A stretch of DNA of 64,000 bases from UBA2357 sp002344625 (GCA_937995335.1 CALKIH010000037.1:11615-75614), one strand, 5' to 3'. Shown: positions 1-10,966, counted from the stretch's first letter. A program made the numbers and translations. Notes: generated from the letters alone by a model not told the origin.

Positions 1-517
1 CGGCCCAGATCGCCACCTGGTTTTGCCTGCGCAGCTCGAGCGAGCCCCACACGACGACCGACGGCGGCACGCGCACCGGCGACACGCGGCGGGCCAGGGC
101 ACGCAGCCGGGCCTTGAGTTCGTCCGCATCGAAAGGCTTGTCGATGTAGTCGTCGGCGCCCTGGTCGAGGCCGTAGACGTGGTCGCCGGCGCTGGACAGG
201 CGGCTTGCGACCAGTGTGCCGGGCGCCGCGCCCTCGATGTCGCGGAACCAGGCCAGCAGATTCAGGCCGTCCTCGCCGTCCGCCAGCATGCGGTCGAGGT
301 AGATCAGGTCGATCGGGTCGCGCGCCAGCAACGCGCGTGCGCCCTGGACCGTTTCCGCATGCAGATGCCGCCAGCCGAGCTGGCCGATGGAGTCGGCAAC
401 CAGGCGCGCCAGCGCGCGGTCATCCTCGACCACGAGGACGGTCAATGGGCGCGGCGGGTCGCGTGTCCAGGCGATCGTCGAGATCGGGAATCCAGGCGAC
501 TCGGATGTATCCGTCAT
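1..517 (-). CDS. Response regulator, OmpR-like, 3' end missing
   Basis: The reading frame runs from an ATG at 515-517 leftward off the window, giving 172 codons. After a roughly 25-residue N-terminal extension there is a CheY-like receiver: acidic pair ED at 31-32, probable phosphoacceptor D75 in IYLDRML, a serine at the usual switch-threonine position, and the DDYIDKPF motif with the conserved lysine at 127. The last visible residues (VVWGSLELRRQNQ) look like the start of a winged-helix effector domain of the OmpR/PhoB type. The partner kinase lies outside the window. The flavin reductase gene lies 40 bp upstream on the same strand. The receiver call is firm; the DNA-binding output is inferred. 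Confidence 0.85.
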   Translation of the reverse strand, partial: MTDTSESPGFPISTIAWTRDPPRPLTVLVVEDDRALARLVADSIGQLGWRHLHAETVQGARALLARDPIDLIYLDRMLADGEDGLNLLAWFRDIEGAAPGTLVASRLSSAGDHVYGLDQGADDYIDKPFDADELKARLRALARRVSPVRVPPSVVVWGSLELRRQNQVAIWA

Positions 518-557
518 GCTGTTCGCGAATCACGAGTGCTCGCGTGGCGGGTAACGG

Positions 558-1058
558 TCACAGCGGCGCGAGCGTGCGATAGGCGCCAGCATGAAAGATC
601 AGGGGCGGGCGATCCTCGCGGTCGAAACGCACGACCTCCGATACGAATACCAGGTGATCGCCCCCTTCGTAGCGAATCGTGTTGCGACACTCGAAGCGGG
701 CGCAGCATTGGCGCAGAAGCGGCACGCCGTAAAGGCCATCGTCGATCTCGAGGCCGGCGAACTTGTTGTCGGCGCGCGAGGCAAAAGTCTGCGACAGATG
801 CTGCTGGTCCGCCGCCAGGACGTTCACCGAGTAGTACTCGCAATTCTCGAACACCGGCAGGCTGGGCAGGTGCAGCGACATGCTCCACACGATCAGCGGC
901 GGGTCGAGCGACACCGAGTTGAACGAATTGACGGTGAGACCGATCGGGTCGCCGCTGCGCGCGCGGGTGGCGACCACCGCGACGCCGGTCGCAAACATGC
1001 CCAGCGTGTCGCGAAACGCGCGGGTGAATTCCTGGTGGGTGATCGGCGGCTGTGACAT
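558..1058 (-). CDS. Flavin reductase-like (FMN-binding split barrel) protein
   Basis: A 166-residue protein of normal length for the flavin reductase-like domain family (HpaC/RutF/StyB type). The N-terminal part reads TFRDTL-like then GMFATGVAVVAT, followed by GLTVNSFNSVSLDPPLI, the typical flavin-contacting segment, and the C-terminal HLVFVSEVVRF region. Family members reduce FMN or FAD with NAD(P)H and feed a partner monooxygenase. No oxygenase component is adjacent, so the partner is unknown. The gene lies just upstream of the partial response regulator on the same strand and is divergent from mutY. Confidence 0.85.
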   Translation of the reverse strand: MSQPPITHQEFTRAFRDTLGMFATGVAVVATRARSGDPIGLTVNSFNSVSLDPPLIVWSMSLHLPSLPVFENCEYYSVNVLAADQQHLSQTFASRADNKFAGLEIDDGLYGVPLLRQCCARFECRNTIRYEGGDHLVFVSEVVRFDREDRPPLIFHAGAYRTLAPL

Positions 1059-1227
1059 GGAAACGTGGAGAAGCGACTCTGAGTGCGGGGCGCCAGCGGC
1101 GCGGCGGCCCGTGATGGTTGAAAAGCGCGATTATCGCCGCGAAGCTCCACCGCGTCGACCGCGGTGAGGCTGCGACGGCGCCGGCATTTCCGCCCGCGGC
1201 GACGCCAGGGTCCTGGATTCCGCGATA

Positions 1228-2307
1228 ATGCACGCCATGTCCGAATTCGCTCGCACCCTCCAGGCCTGGCACGCCGCCCACGGGCGCCACGACCTACCTT
1301 GGCAGAAGACCCGCGACCCCTATCGCATCTGGCTGTCGGAAATCATGCTCCAGCAGACCCAGGTGGATTCGGTGATCCCGTATTACGCCCGCTTTCTCGC
1401 GCGCTTTCCCGACCTCGCATCGCTGGCGGGCGCGCCGGTGGACGAGGTTCTCGGCCTCTGGAGCGGACTGGGTTACTACGCCCGCGCGCGCAATCTGCAC
1501 AAGGCTGCCCGCGCGCTGATGGAACATCACGGCGGGCGTTTCCCTGCGAATGCCGAGGCGATCGCGACCCTGCCTGGCATCGGCCGCTCGACCGCCGCGG
1601 CGATTGCCGCCTTCGCGTTCGATGAACGGGCCGCGATCCTGGACGGCAACGTCAAGCGAGTGCTGTGCCGGATCTTCGGCATCGAAGGCTTCCCGGGTGA
1701 GAAGGCGGTCGAGAATCGCTTGTGGGCACTGGCGGAGTCGCTGTTGCCCGAGGCAGGCATCGGCACTTACATCCAGGCCCAGATGGACCTCGGCGCGACG
1801 CTATGCACCCGCGGCCGGCCGGCCTGCGGACGCTGTCCGTTCGCGTCCGGCTGTATCGCGCACCGGGAAGGCCGAACCGGCACGCTGCCCGCCGCCAGAC
1901 CGCGCAAGGCGCTTCCGCACCGGCGGCTGCGGGTTGCGGTGATCTGCGCAGAGGGCCGGATACTGCTCGAACGGCGCCCGCCGGCCGGAATCTGGGGGGG
2001 AATGCTGAGCCTGCCCGAAATCACCGACGAAGACGTCGACGCACACGCCTGGCTCGCCAGCCGTTTCGGCCTGACCGCCACGCGCGCGAGCCCGCTGCCG
2101 GCATTGCGCCATATGTTCACCCATTTCAGCCTCGACCTGCTGCCGGTGCGACTGGACACCTCGGCGGCCGTTCGGCAATTGCATGATCCCGTGCTCACCT
2201 GGCTGGCATCCGACGCGCTCGCGGGCGCGGCCCTGCCGACTCCGATCAGGCGGATACTCGAAAGCCTCGACGCGCCCGGCGCCCTGCTCCCGCTCGAGAC
2301 GGCGTAG
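1228..2307 (+). CDS. mutY: A/G-specific adenine DNA glycosylase MutY
   Basis: A 359-residue base-excision-repair enzyme that removes adenine mispaired with 8-oxoguanine. Visible hallmarks are the WLSEIMLQQTQV segment carrying the catalytic glutamate, the helix-hairpin-helix LPGIGRSTA near residue 115, the LDGNVKRVL stretch with the catalytic aspartate, and the [4Fe-4S] loop with spacing C-X6-C-X2-C-X5-C around residues 192-209. The C-terminal third matches the NUDIX-like 8-oxoG recognition domain. An ATG three codons downstream at 1237 is an equally good start; no strong ribosome-binding site separates them. It converges on the Lon-domain gene with an 18-bp gap. Confidence 0.96.
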   Translation: MHAMSEFARTLQAWHAAHGRHDLPWQKTRDPYRIWLSEIMLQQTQVDSVIPYYARFLARFPDLASLAGAPVDEVLGLWSGLGYYARARNLHKAARALMEHHGGRFPANAEAIATLPGIGRSTAAAIAAFAFDERAAILDGNVKRVLCRIFGIEGFPGEKAVENRLWALAESLLPEAGIGTYIQAQMDLGATLCTRGRPACGRCPFASGCIAHREGRTGTLPAARPRKALPHRRLRVAVICAEGRILLERRPPAGIWGGMLSLPEITDEDVDAHAWLASRFGLTATRASPLPALRHMFTHFSLDLLPVRLDTSAAVRQLHDPVLTWLASDALAGAALPTPIRRILESLDAPGALLPLETA

Positions 2308-2325
2308 GCACCGCCCACGCGCGCA

Positions 2326-2955
2326 TCACGCCGCCCCCAAGCCCTGTGCGGCCAAGTAGTCGCGCAGCGCATCGAGCCGCAGCAAGGGGTCGTCAAGTTC
2401 CAGGAGCGACTGCCGCGTCGATAGCTCCAGCGGCAACACGCTGGCGAGCCGCATGCCCACCCAGCCGGCCTCGTCGAGCCGGTGTGGCGTTGGGAAATGC
2501 GTGGGCCCGACATCCTCGATGATCGCGGCGAGCAAGGCCACCAGGGTCGAATACTCGCCATCGAGCGGGTGTTCGACCAGTTCGGGCAGCCACTCGACCT
2601 CGCCGAGCAGGAGCCCGTTCTCGCCGGTTTCGGTACGATGGATGCGATAACGCCGCCCGCCTCGCGTCATCACCTGCAGCACACCCGGCTGGGCCATGTC
2701 GCACGCCGTGATGCGTGCGCTCACGCCGATCGAATGGGGAATCGCGGGCAGGCCGACCTCGAGCCCCTCGGCAATGAGGTTGACGCCGAACACCGAGTCT
2801 TCGCGCAGGCAGCGCGTGACCATGTCCATGTAGCGCGCCTCGAAGATGCGCAGCGGCAGCACGCCGTCGGGAAACAGCACGGTCTGGAGCGGAAAGATCG
2901 GCAGCAAGGCACTCGGGGAGGCCGACGCGTCAGCGGCAGATTTGGGGGTATTCAT
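2326..2955 (-). CDS. Lon substrate-binding (LON N-terminal) domain protein
   Basis: A 209-residue protein formed by a single PUA-like LON substrate-binding domain: LPIFPLQTVLFPDGVLPLRIFEARY near the start is the diagnostic motif. No AAA+ or protease domain follows, so this is a stand-alone LonN-like protein, common in proteobacteria and of unproven function. The start codon overlaps the end of ubiX by 4 bp, suggesting translational coupling. It is the last gene of the run that begins with the LIV-type permeases. Confidence 0.9.
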   Translation of the reverse strand: MNTPKSAADASASPSALLPIFPLQTVLFPDGVLPLRIFEARYMDMVTRCLREDSVFGVNLIAEGLEVGLPAIPHSIGVSARITACDMAQPGVLQVMTRGGRRYRIHRTETGENGLLLGEVEWLPELVEHPLDGEYSTLVALLAAIIEDVGPTHFPTPHRLDEAGWVGMRLASVLPLELSTRQSLLELDDPLLRLDALRDYLAAQGLGAA

Positions 2956-3599
2956 CGCTCGGCGCCTCCGGTCGCGGCCTCACCCCAGCGCCGCATCAGC
3001 GCGTGCGGCACCCGCAACTGGTCGAGGATGCGTGCGACCACGAAGTCGACCATGTCGTCCACCGTCTCCGGGCGGGTGTAGAAACCCGGGTTGGGCGGCA
3101 GGATCACCACCCCGAGGCGGGCGAGCTTGAGCATGTTTTCGAGGTGGATCGGCGAAAACGGGGTCTCGCGCGGCACCAGTACCAGCCTGCGCCCTTCCTT
3201 GATCGCCACGTCGGCGGCCCGCTCGATCAGATTCTGCGACAGGCCAGCCGCGATCGATGCGAGCGTGCCCATCGTGCACGGGCACACCACCATCGCATCG
3301 GCCGGGTTGGAGCCGGAAGCGAGCGGCGCGAACCATTCTTCGCGGCCGAATACCCGCAACTGCCCCGGCCCGGCACCGAAGCGCCGCGCCAGCTGCGCCT
3401 CGAGCTCGGCGGGGCGCGACGGCAGCTCGAGGTCCATCTCCTGCCGCGCCACGATCTGCGCCACCTGCGAGTACAGCAGCCACACGGTCGTGCCCGCGTC
3501 GAGCAGGCACTCCACCAGGCGCAGGCCGTAAGGCATGCCCGATGCGCCGGTCAGGGCGACCGCGACGGTGGCGGGAGGGGTGGCTTCCAGATAGGTCAT
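2952..3599 (-). CDS. ubiX: UbiX-type flavin prenyltransferase
   Basis: A 215-residue flavoprotein-fold enzyme. TGASGMPYG near the N-terminus is the family flavin-binding loop, CPCTMGTLASIAAGLSQNLI contains the conserved CPCTM signature, and LVPRETPFSPIHLENML is the prenyl-phosphate and FMN contact segment. The family prenylates FMN to make the cofactor of UbiD-type decarboxylases, including that of ubiquinone synthesis. No ubiD gene is in the window. It starts 12 bp after the periplasmic binding protein gene and overlaps the Lon-domain gene by 4 bp. Confidence 0.95.
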   Translation of the reverse strand: MTYLEATPPATVAVALTGASGMPYGLRLVECLLDAGTTVWLLYSQVAQIVARQEMDLELPSRPAELEAQLARRFGAGPGQLRVFGREEWFAPLASGSNPADAMVVCPCTMGTLASIAAGLSQNLIERAADVAIKEGRRLVLVPRETPFSPIHLENMLKLARLGVVILPPNPGFYTRPETVDDMVDFVVARILDQLRVPHALMRRWGEAATGGAER

Positions 3600-3611
3600 C
3601 GGCTTCCGGCG

Positions 3612-4823
3612 CTATTCGAGATAGTCGCTGATGATCTCCCAGCGCCCGCCGCGAACCTGCGCGAGCCGTCCCTGGCGATTGCCGAGATGATCCTGTGCAC
3701 TGAAACGATACGCCGGCCCGCCGAAAAAGTCGCGACCGGTGTGCAGATTCTCCAGCACCGCGACGAAGCCCTCGACCGTCAGTTCGGGGCCGGCGCGCGT
3801 CGCAGCCTGCGCGAACAGGTCGGCGATCGTGTAGCCCATCGCGCCCCATACGTTCGGCGCCACGCCGAAGCGCGCCCGGTAACGCCCGATCCAGGCGGCC
3901 AGTTCGGGGCTGGCGGTCTCGGCATAGGGATGGGGCAGCACCGCGACCCCGTACAAGCCCTCGACCGCGGCGCCACCCAGTTCGTGGGTCTGCGCCGAAT
4001 AGCCGGACGCGGTCACCAGCATATCGACGTTCCAGCCGAGCTTGCGCGCCTCGGCCATCGCCGCGACGGTTTCGCGCACCACCGTCGCGAGCACGACCAG
4101 ATCGCATTCGGCCGCCCGCAGACGGGCGATCTGGCTCGACAGGTCGGTCGCACCGCGCTTGTAGCTGGTTCGCCCGGCCAGGCTCGCCCCACTGGCCGCA
4201 AGACCCGCCTCGACCCCTTTCATCACTTCGAGGCCATAGTCGTCGTCCTGGTACAGCAGGCACGGCCGGGCATAGCGACCGGACGCCAGCATGTGGCGCG
4301 TCGCCGCGTTCATGTAGTCCTGGTACGGCGCGAACATCTGGAACTTGAGCGCCTCGAGCGGCGTGTAGGTCGATTCGTGGGGCGAGAACGGAAACAGATG
4401 CGGACGCCCGGCCTCGATGATCAAGGGCATCGTCGCCATCACCACCGGCGTGCCCATGTTGGCGAGAAAGGCGAACACGTCGTCGCGCTCGATCAGCTTG
4501 CGCGCGGCCAGCACCGCCTTCTTGGGGTCGTAGGCGGCGTCTTCGACCGCGAGCCGCAGCTTGCGGCCATGGATGCCGCCGCTCGCATTGATCTCGTCGA
4601 AGCGCATCAGCATGCCGTCGCGCACCGGCGCGCCGAGCATCGCAATCGGGCCGGACAAATCCTGAATGCTGCCGACCACGATCTCGGTCGCACTCACCCC
4701 CGGCGCCGCCGCGGTGGCGGCCGGCGTCACGGACAAGGCCAGGACCACCAGGCACGAAGCGAACGGCCTCGACAACAGCCACCCGAGGCGGGCGGATGCG
4801 ATGGTGAAAGAGAAAGCGCGCAT
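3612..4823 (-). CDS. ABC transporter substrate-binding protein, LivK type
   Basis: Starting at the ATG at 4821-4823 gives a 403-residue precursor whose first about 40 residues form a signal peptide (basic start, hydrophobic run, then TPAATAAA). The mature part shows the type I periplasmic-binding fold of branched-chain amino acid or aromatic-acid receptors: EIVVGSIQDLSGPIAMLG, GGIHGRKLRLAVEDAAYDP and the repeated Rossmann-like lobes. A longer reading frame extends to 4904, but it would bury the signal peptide. It follows livM by 61 bp. The ligand cannot be read from sequence; amino acids or aromatic carboxylates are typical. Confidence 0.9.
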   Translation of the reverse strand: MRAFSFTIASARLGWLLSRPFASCLVVLALSVTPAATAAAPGVSATEIVVGSIQDLSGPIAMLGAPVRDGMLMRFDEINASGGIHGRKLRLAVEDAAYDPKKAVLAARKLIERDDVFAFLANMGTPVVMATMPLIIEAGRPHLFPFSPHESTYTPLEALKFQMFAPYQDYMNAATRHMLASGRYARPCLLYQDDDYGLEVMKGVEAGLAASGASLAGRTSYKRGATDLSSQIARLRAAECDLVVLATVVRETVAAMAEARKLGWNVDMLVTASGYSAQTHELGGAAVEGLYGVAVLPHPYAETASPELAAWIGRYRARFGVAPNVWGAMGYTIADLFAQAATRAGPELTVEGFVAVLENLHTGRDFFGGPAYRFSAQDHLGNRQGRLAQVRGGRWEIISDYLE

Positions 4824-4884
4824 GTTCGGTTCCCGTGAAAAAGGCAGGCCCGCATTCTCACCCGCCGGACACACTGCCGTCATC

Positions 4885-5850
4885 TTAATCGCCTGGCCCA
4901 GCACCGCGACCGGCGATGCCCTGGGGCCGGAACAGAATCACCGCCACGATCACCGCTCCCAGCGCGATCGCGTCGAAGCCGGCGGCATTGGCGAGCCCGG
5001 CAGGCAACAGGTCGCGGACGGGCGACAGCAGCTGCGGTATCGCTACGATCACGATCGCCCCCCACAGCGCGCCGGCGAGCGAACGCACCCCGCCGACGAA
5101 GGCCAGGATCAGCAATTCGAACGACAACTGCAGGCCGAACTGCTCGGGGCTCACGAATCCGATCCAGTGCGCATACAGGGCGCCGGCCAGCCCGGACAGC
5201 GCCCCCCCCGCCACGAAGGCCCGGGTCTTGGTCTCGGCGGGATCGATGCCGCAGGCGGCGGCGGCCACTTCGTCATCACGCACGGCGCGCCACGCACGCC
5301 CGATACGCGAAGCCAGCAGGCGTCTGCAACACCAGAAGGCCGCCGCCAGCGCCACCAGGCTCACCAGCGCCTGCCGCTCGGGCGAACCAGCCGTCCAGCC
5401 ACCCGCGCCGAACGCCGGCACCGCCAGGCCGGCCGACCCGCGCGTGACCGACTCCCAGCGCACCAGCACCTCTTCGACGATGAGGGCGAACGCCAGCGTG
5501 CTCATGCCGAAATACAGACCGCCCAGACGCCGGGCGGGCAGACTCGCGAACCAGCCGCCCGCGCCCCCCAGCACCAGCGCGAGAGGCAGGGCCAGCAGCG
5601 CGGGCCAGCCGCGCAGGCACAGATAAGTCTGCACATACGCCCCCACCGCCAGCAACGCCCCCTGCCCGAGCGAGATCTGCCCGCTCTGGCCCACGATCAG
5701 GATCACCCCCAGCCCCGCGATCGCGTAGGTGGCGACGAAAGCCAGCTGTCCCAGCATCTGCTGCACGCCGAACGCCCCCAGCGCGATCGCGGCCACGGCC
5801 GCCACGGCGATCGTCGTGCCGACCGCCGACCGGATGGGTGACGCCGTCAT
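4885..5850 (-). CDS. ABC transporter permease, LivM type
   Basis: A 321-residue polytopic membrane protein with about eight to ten hydrophobic segments. AIAGLGVILIVGQSGQISLGQGALLAVGAY is the typical LivM-family entry motif, and the EAA-like cytoplasmic loop is recognisable at GRAWRAVRDDEVAAAACGID. Length fits the family. Its start overlaps the end of the LivH-type gene by 4 bp. It forms the transport channel with the neighbouring LivH-type protein and receives substrate from the binding protein at 3612-4823. No ATPase gene of the livG/livF kind is beside it. Confidence 0.92.
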   Translation of the reverse strand: MTASPIRSAVGTTIAVAAVAAIALGAFGVQQMLGQLAFVATYAIAGLGVILIVGQSGQISLGQGALLAVGAYVQTYLCLRGWPALLALPLALVLGGAGGWFASLPARRLGGLYFGMSTLAFALIVEEVLVRWESVTRGSAGLAVPAFGAGGWTAGSPERQALVSLVALAAAFWCCRRLLASRIGRAWRAVRDDEVAAAACGIDPAETKTRAFVAGGALSGLAGALYAHWIGFVSPEQFGLQLSFELLILAFVGGVRSLAGALWGAIVIVAIPQLLSPVRDLLPAGLANAAGFDAIALGAVIVAVILFRPQGIAGRGAGPGD

Positions 5851-6725
5851 GGCCGACGTCGGCGCAAACCGCCCCCGAACCCGTTCGGAAACAACAGCAG
5901 CACGGCGATCAGCAGCACGTACGGCACGACATCCTTCACCCCTTCAGGCAACACCAGTCCGGCGACGGCCTCGGCGGCCCCGAGAAAGACCCCGGCGAGC
6001 AACGCCCCCGGCAGGCTGGTCATGCCCCCCAGCACCGCCGCGGGAAAAGCCTTGAGGGCGATCAGCCCCATATTCACATGCACGAAGGTCACCGGCGCGA
6101 GCAACAGGCCGGCGCACGCGGCGAGGCCGGCCCCGAGCGCCCAGGCGACGGTGTGCATGCCCGCCACGGAGATGCCCATCAGCGCCGCCGCACGGGGGTT
6201 TTCCGAACATGCGCGCAACGCCAGCCCGGTGCGGCTGCGCTGAAAGAACACTGTCAGCAGCCCGGCGAGCAGCACCGTGGCGACGATCACGATCACATGC
6301 TCGACCGCGATCACCAGCGACCCCCATACCAGCGGCTGGTCGCCGAACGGCAGGGACAGGCGGTGGATCGATTGACTGGCGGCCGGCACCGCGGTGACCG
6401 CGCCGCGCAGAATCATTCCCAGCCCGAAAGTCAGCAGCAGCGCGGTCAGATGCGGCTGCCCGATCGCGCGCCGCAGCACGCCCCGTTCCAGCACCGCGCC
6501 CACCAACACCATCGCCCCGATCGCGGCGGGCACGGCCCACACGGCGGGCCAGCCGGCACCGGCATCGAGTGCCAGCGCGGTAAACGCACCGACCATCAGC
6601 AGTTCGCCCTGCATGAAGCTGACGGTTTCGGTGGCCTTGTAGATCAGCACGAACGACAACGCGACCAGCCCATAAACGCAGCCGACCGCGATCCCGCTGA
6701 CGAGAACCTGTGCGAACGCCATCAT
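5847..6725 (-). CDS. ABC transporter permease, LivH type
   Basis: A 292-residue polytopic membrane protein. The N-terminal VLVSGIAVGCVYGLVALSFVLIYKATETVSFMQGELLMVGAF segment is the classic LivH signature, and the loop GLALRACSENPRAAALMGI is the EAA-like ATPase contact. Two adjacent ATGs (6723-6725 and 6720-6722) are plausible starts; a longer frame to 6764 adds an unconserved leader. It is the first gene of a likely operon running livH-livM-binding protein-ubiX-LON domain protein. Confidence 0.92.
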   Translation of the reverse strand: MMAFAQVLVSGIAVGCVYGLVALSFVLIYKATETVSFMQGELLMVGAFTALALDAGAGWPAVWAVPAAIGAMVLVGAVLERGVLRRAIGQPHLTALLLTFGLGMILRGAVTAVPAASQSIHRLSLPFGDQPLVWGSLVIAVEHVIVIVATVLLAGLLTVFFQRSRTGLALRACSENPRAAALMGISVAGMHTVAWALGAGLAACAGLLLAPVTFVHVNMGLIALKAFPAAVLGGMTSLPGALLAGVFLGAAEAVAGLVLPEGVKDVVPYVLLIAVLLLFPNGFGGGLRRRRP

Positions 6726-6771
6726 GGTCGCGAAGGATAGCCCAATCGCCCACCGCGGCGGCACCCGGCGC

Positions 6772-6808
6772 CGTGCCGGAAGCGCCGGCCGGCCGTGGCG
6801 CCGGCACG
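6772..6808. terminator. GC-rich inverted repeat between thiG and livH
   Basis: CGTGCCGG (6772-6779) is repeated in reverse complement as CCGGCACG (6801-6808), with more GC-rich pairing potential inside. It lies just beyond the thiG stop codon and upstream of livH. No T-run follows on the minus strand, so an intrinsic terminator is only possible, not shown. Confidence 0.35.
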
Positions 6809-6813
6809 CGCGA

Positions 6814-7635
6814 TCAATCGATCAGGAACGGCCGCCCACCGACCGGCGTGCTGGCCACCGCCATCTCCTGGCGCGCCATCACCCCGGCCTCGAAGGCCAG
6901 CCGCCCGGCCTCGATCGCACGCGCGAAAGCCGCCGCCATGCGCGCCGGTTCACGTGCCTGGGCCACCGCGGAATTCAGCAGTACCGCATCGAAACCCAGC
7001 TCCATCGCCTGCGCCGCGTGCGAGGGCGCGCCGAGGCCGGCGTCTACGATCAGCACGGCATCGGGAAGCCGTTCGCGCAGGGTCTTGAGCGCGAAGGGGT
7101 TGATCAAGCCCTGCCCCGAGCCGATCGGCGCCCCCCACGGCATCAGGACCTCGCAACCGGCATCGTGCAGGCGCTGACAGGTCACCAAGTCGTCGGTGCA
7201 ATACGGGAACACGCTGAAACCGTCCCGGATCAGGGTTTCCGCCGCCGCCAGGGTTTCCCACGGATCGGGCTGCAAGGTGTATTCGTCGCCGACGACCTCC
7301 AGCTTGAGCCACGGGGTGTCGAACAATTCGCGCGCCATGCAGGCGAGCGTGATCGCCTCGCGCGCGGTCCGGCAGCCGGCCGTATTCGGCAACAGGCGCG
7401 CGCCGCTGCGTGCGCAATATTCGCGGATGATGGCGATGAAATCATTGCCGCCGATGTCGGCAGCCCCGCCGGCCAGACTGCGCTTGAGCCCGATCGTCAC
7501 GACTTCGGCCCCTGCGTTCGCGATCGACTCGCACAGCACCTGCGGCGACGGATAACCGGCGGTACCGAGCAGGAAGCGGCTGGCGAGCTCGACGCCGTAG
7601 GCGCGCCAGACCGAAGAACCGATATTCGCAGACAT
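6814..7635 (-). CDS. thiG: Thiazole synthase ThiG
   Basis: A 273-residue TIM-barrel enzyme that forms the thiazole phosphate moiety of thiamin from deoxyxylulose phosphate, dehydroglycine and ThiS thiocarboxylate. Typical segments include SRFLLGTAGYPSPQ, LLPNTAGCRTAREAI, WLKLEVVGDEYTLQPD and LMPWGAPIGSGQGL. It is the last gene of the thiC-thiO-thiS-thiG operon and follows thiS by 3 bp. No thiE or thiD is in the window. Confidence 0.97.
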   Translation of the reverse strand: MSANIGSSVWRAYGVELASRFLLGTAGYPSPQVLCESIANAGAEVVTIGLKRSLAGGAADIGGNDFIAIIREYCARSGARLLPNTAGCRTAREAITLACMARELFDTPWLKLEVVGDEYTLQPDPWETLAAAETLIRDGFSVFPYCTDDLVTCQRLHDAGCEVLMPWGAPIGSGQGLINPFALKTLRERLPDAVLIVDAGLGAPSHAAQAMELGFDAVLLNSAVAQAREPARMAAAFARAIEAGRLAFEAGVMARQEMAVASTPVGGRPFLID

Positions 7636-7638
7636 GCT

Positions 7639-7860
7639 TCAACCCCCGACGATGGCATGCAGGGTGGCGATGTCGTCACCCGGTTGCACGACGACCCGGC
7701 GGCGCTCGTTGCGCGCGACGAACGCGCCATTGACCGCGGTCGCGACGCCGCTTTCCGGCAGCCCGTGCTGCTCGACCAGCATCTCGACGGTTTGCCCGGG
7801 CAGCCACGGCTGCGGAATCCCGTTGAAGCGGATGGTGACGCTGCTTGTGGTATCAGCCAT
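7639..7860 (-). CDS. thiS: Sulfur carrier protein ThiS
   Basis: A 73-residue beta-grasp (ubiquitin-like) protein ending in the obligatory Gly-Gly (…LHAIVGG), the site of adenylation and thiocarboxylate formation. The ATG at 7858-7860 is chosen because it gives the normal length and overlaps the end of thiO; an upstream start at 7881 adds seven unconserved residues. It donates sulfur to ThiG, whose gene starts 3 bp downstream. Confidence 0.95.
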   Translation of the reverse strand: MADTTSSVTIRFNGIPQPWLPGQTVEMLVEQHGLPESGVATAVNGAFVARNERRRVVVQPGDDIATLHAIVGG

Positions 7861-8986
7861 GGCTGCCCAGCTCCTGTGCAATAGATTCGAGTCCGCCCGC
7901 GCTCAAGGCCTCGGCGACCAGCGCCGGCGCCAGCAGCCAGCCGTGCCGGAACAGGCCGTTGATCTGGAGCAGGCCCGGCAGATGACGCACGACGGGATTG
8001 TTGTCGGGGGTGGCCGGGCGCAGGTTGCTCTCCATGTGCACGATACGCGCCTCTGCCAGTTCGGGCATCACGCTGTGCGCCGCCGCCATCAACTCGACGG
8101 CGCTGCGCAGGCTCACCGGCGAGCGGTCCTCGCTCTCGATTTCACTGGCGCCGACGACGACCAGGTCGCCCGGACGCGGCACCATGTACACCCGGTGGCG
8201 CGGATGCAGCAGGCGCACCGGCCGCTGCAGCGCCACCCCCGGCGCATGCAGCCACAACACTTCGCCGCGCACCCCGCGCACCTGCAGCCGGGCGGCCCCG
8301 CCGGGCACCTCCCCTTGCCCGGCGCCCACGCCGCGCGTATCGATGGCGAGGTCGCAGTCGAAGCGCGTGCCGTCGGCAAGCACGACCTGTCCCGCCCCGA
8401 CCTGCTCGGCGCGGCTGTTCCAGCACCATCGGACGCTCGCTGACGCCTCGCACAGCGCCGCCATCAGCGCGCGCGGCAGCACCTGCCCTTCGCCCGGCAG
8501 CAGCCACGCGTGCAACTGCGGCGTGAGTGCCGGCTCGAGCGCGGCGAGCTCGGCGCGGCTCAGCGCTTGCGGCTGAATCATCCCTCCGGCCAGTTGCGGC
8601 GCCTGCTCGAGCCGCGCCAGCACCCGCCGCGCGGCGCCCAGATCGCTGCCGTGGGCCACCATCAGGCTGCCGTGCTGGACGAACAAGGGCGCGGGCGCGC
8701 CACCCGCGCTGAGCTCCTCGCACCACTGCTTCCACAAACCGAGGGAATGCCAGCCGAGCGTGGCGATCTCCGGGCCGGCGTTTTCGAGTTCGGCCAGCGG
8801 GCTGAGCATGCCGGCCGCGGTAAACGCCGCCGCATGCGGCACCGCGGGCGCGGCGTGCAGGCCGGGCAGCGGTGGCGCGGCGCCGGCCGCGGGATCGAAC
8901 ACCGTGACCGCATGCCCCGCACGCGCCAGCCGCCACGCGAGAAGACGTCCGAGCACACCAGCACCGGCGATGGCGATGCGGCTCAC
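7853..8986 (-). CDS. thiO: Glycine oxidase ThiO
   Basis: A 377-residue FAD-dependent oxidoreductase of the DAO family. The N-terminal dinucleotide-binding motif is IAIAGAGVLGRLLAWRLA, and the C-terminal part has the NLRPATPDNNPVV and NGLFRHGWLLAPALV segments found in ThiO. It makes the dehydroglycine (iminoglycine) used by ThiG. Position between thiC and thiS supports the assignment. The gene overlaps thiS by 8 bp. Confidence 0.93.
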   Translation of the reverse strand: MSRIAIAGAGVLGRLLAWRLARAGHAVTVFDPAAGAAPPLPGLHAAPAVPHAAAFTAAGMLSPLAELENAGPEIATLGWHSLGLWKQWCEELSAGGAPAPLFVQHGSLMVAHGSDLGAARRVLARLEQAPQLAGGMIQPQALSRAELAALEPALTPQLHAWLLPGEGQVLPRALMAALCEASASVRWCWNSRAEQVGAGQVVLADGTRFDCDLAIDTRGVGAGQGEVPGGAARLQVRGVRGEVLWLHAPGVALQRPVRLLHPRHRVYMVPRPGDLVVVGASEIESEDRSPVSLRSAVELMAAAHSVMPELAEARIVHMESNLRPATPDNNPVVRHLPGLLQINGLFRHGWLLAPALVAEALSAGGLESIAQELGSHG

Positions 8987-9073
8987 TGGACTACCCTCCG
9001 GTCGCTAACGCGACCACTTCCCGACGGGAGGAGAGCCCCCCCTTCGGGCGGCCGGGCGGCGGCGCTCATGGCG

Positions 9074-10966
<1,893 letters not shown>

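Noticed and set aside
2980..4838. Long frames on both strands opposite or out of phase with ubiX and the binding protein
   Set aside because: The real genes have signal peptide, motifs and normal lengths; these frames only reflect high GC at third positions.
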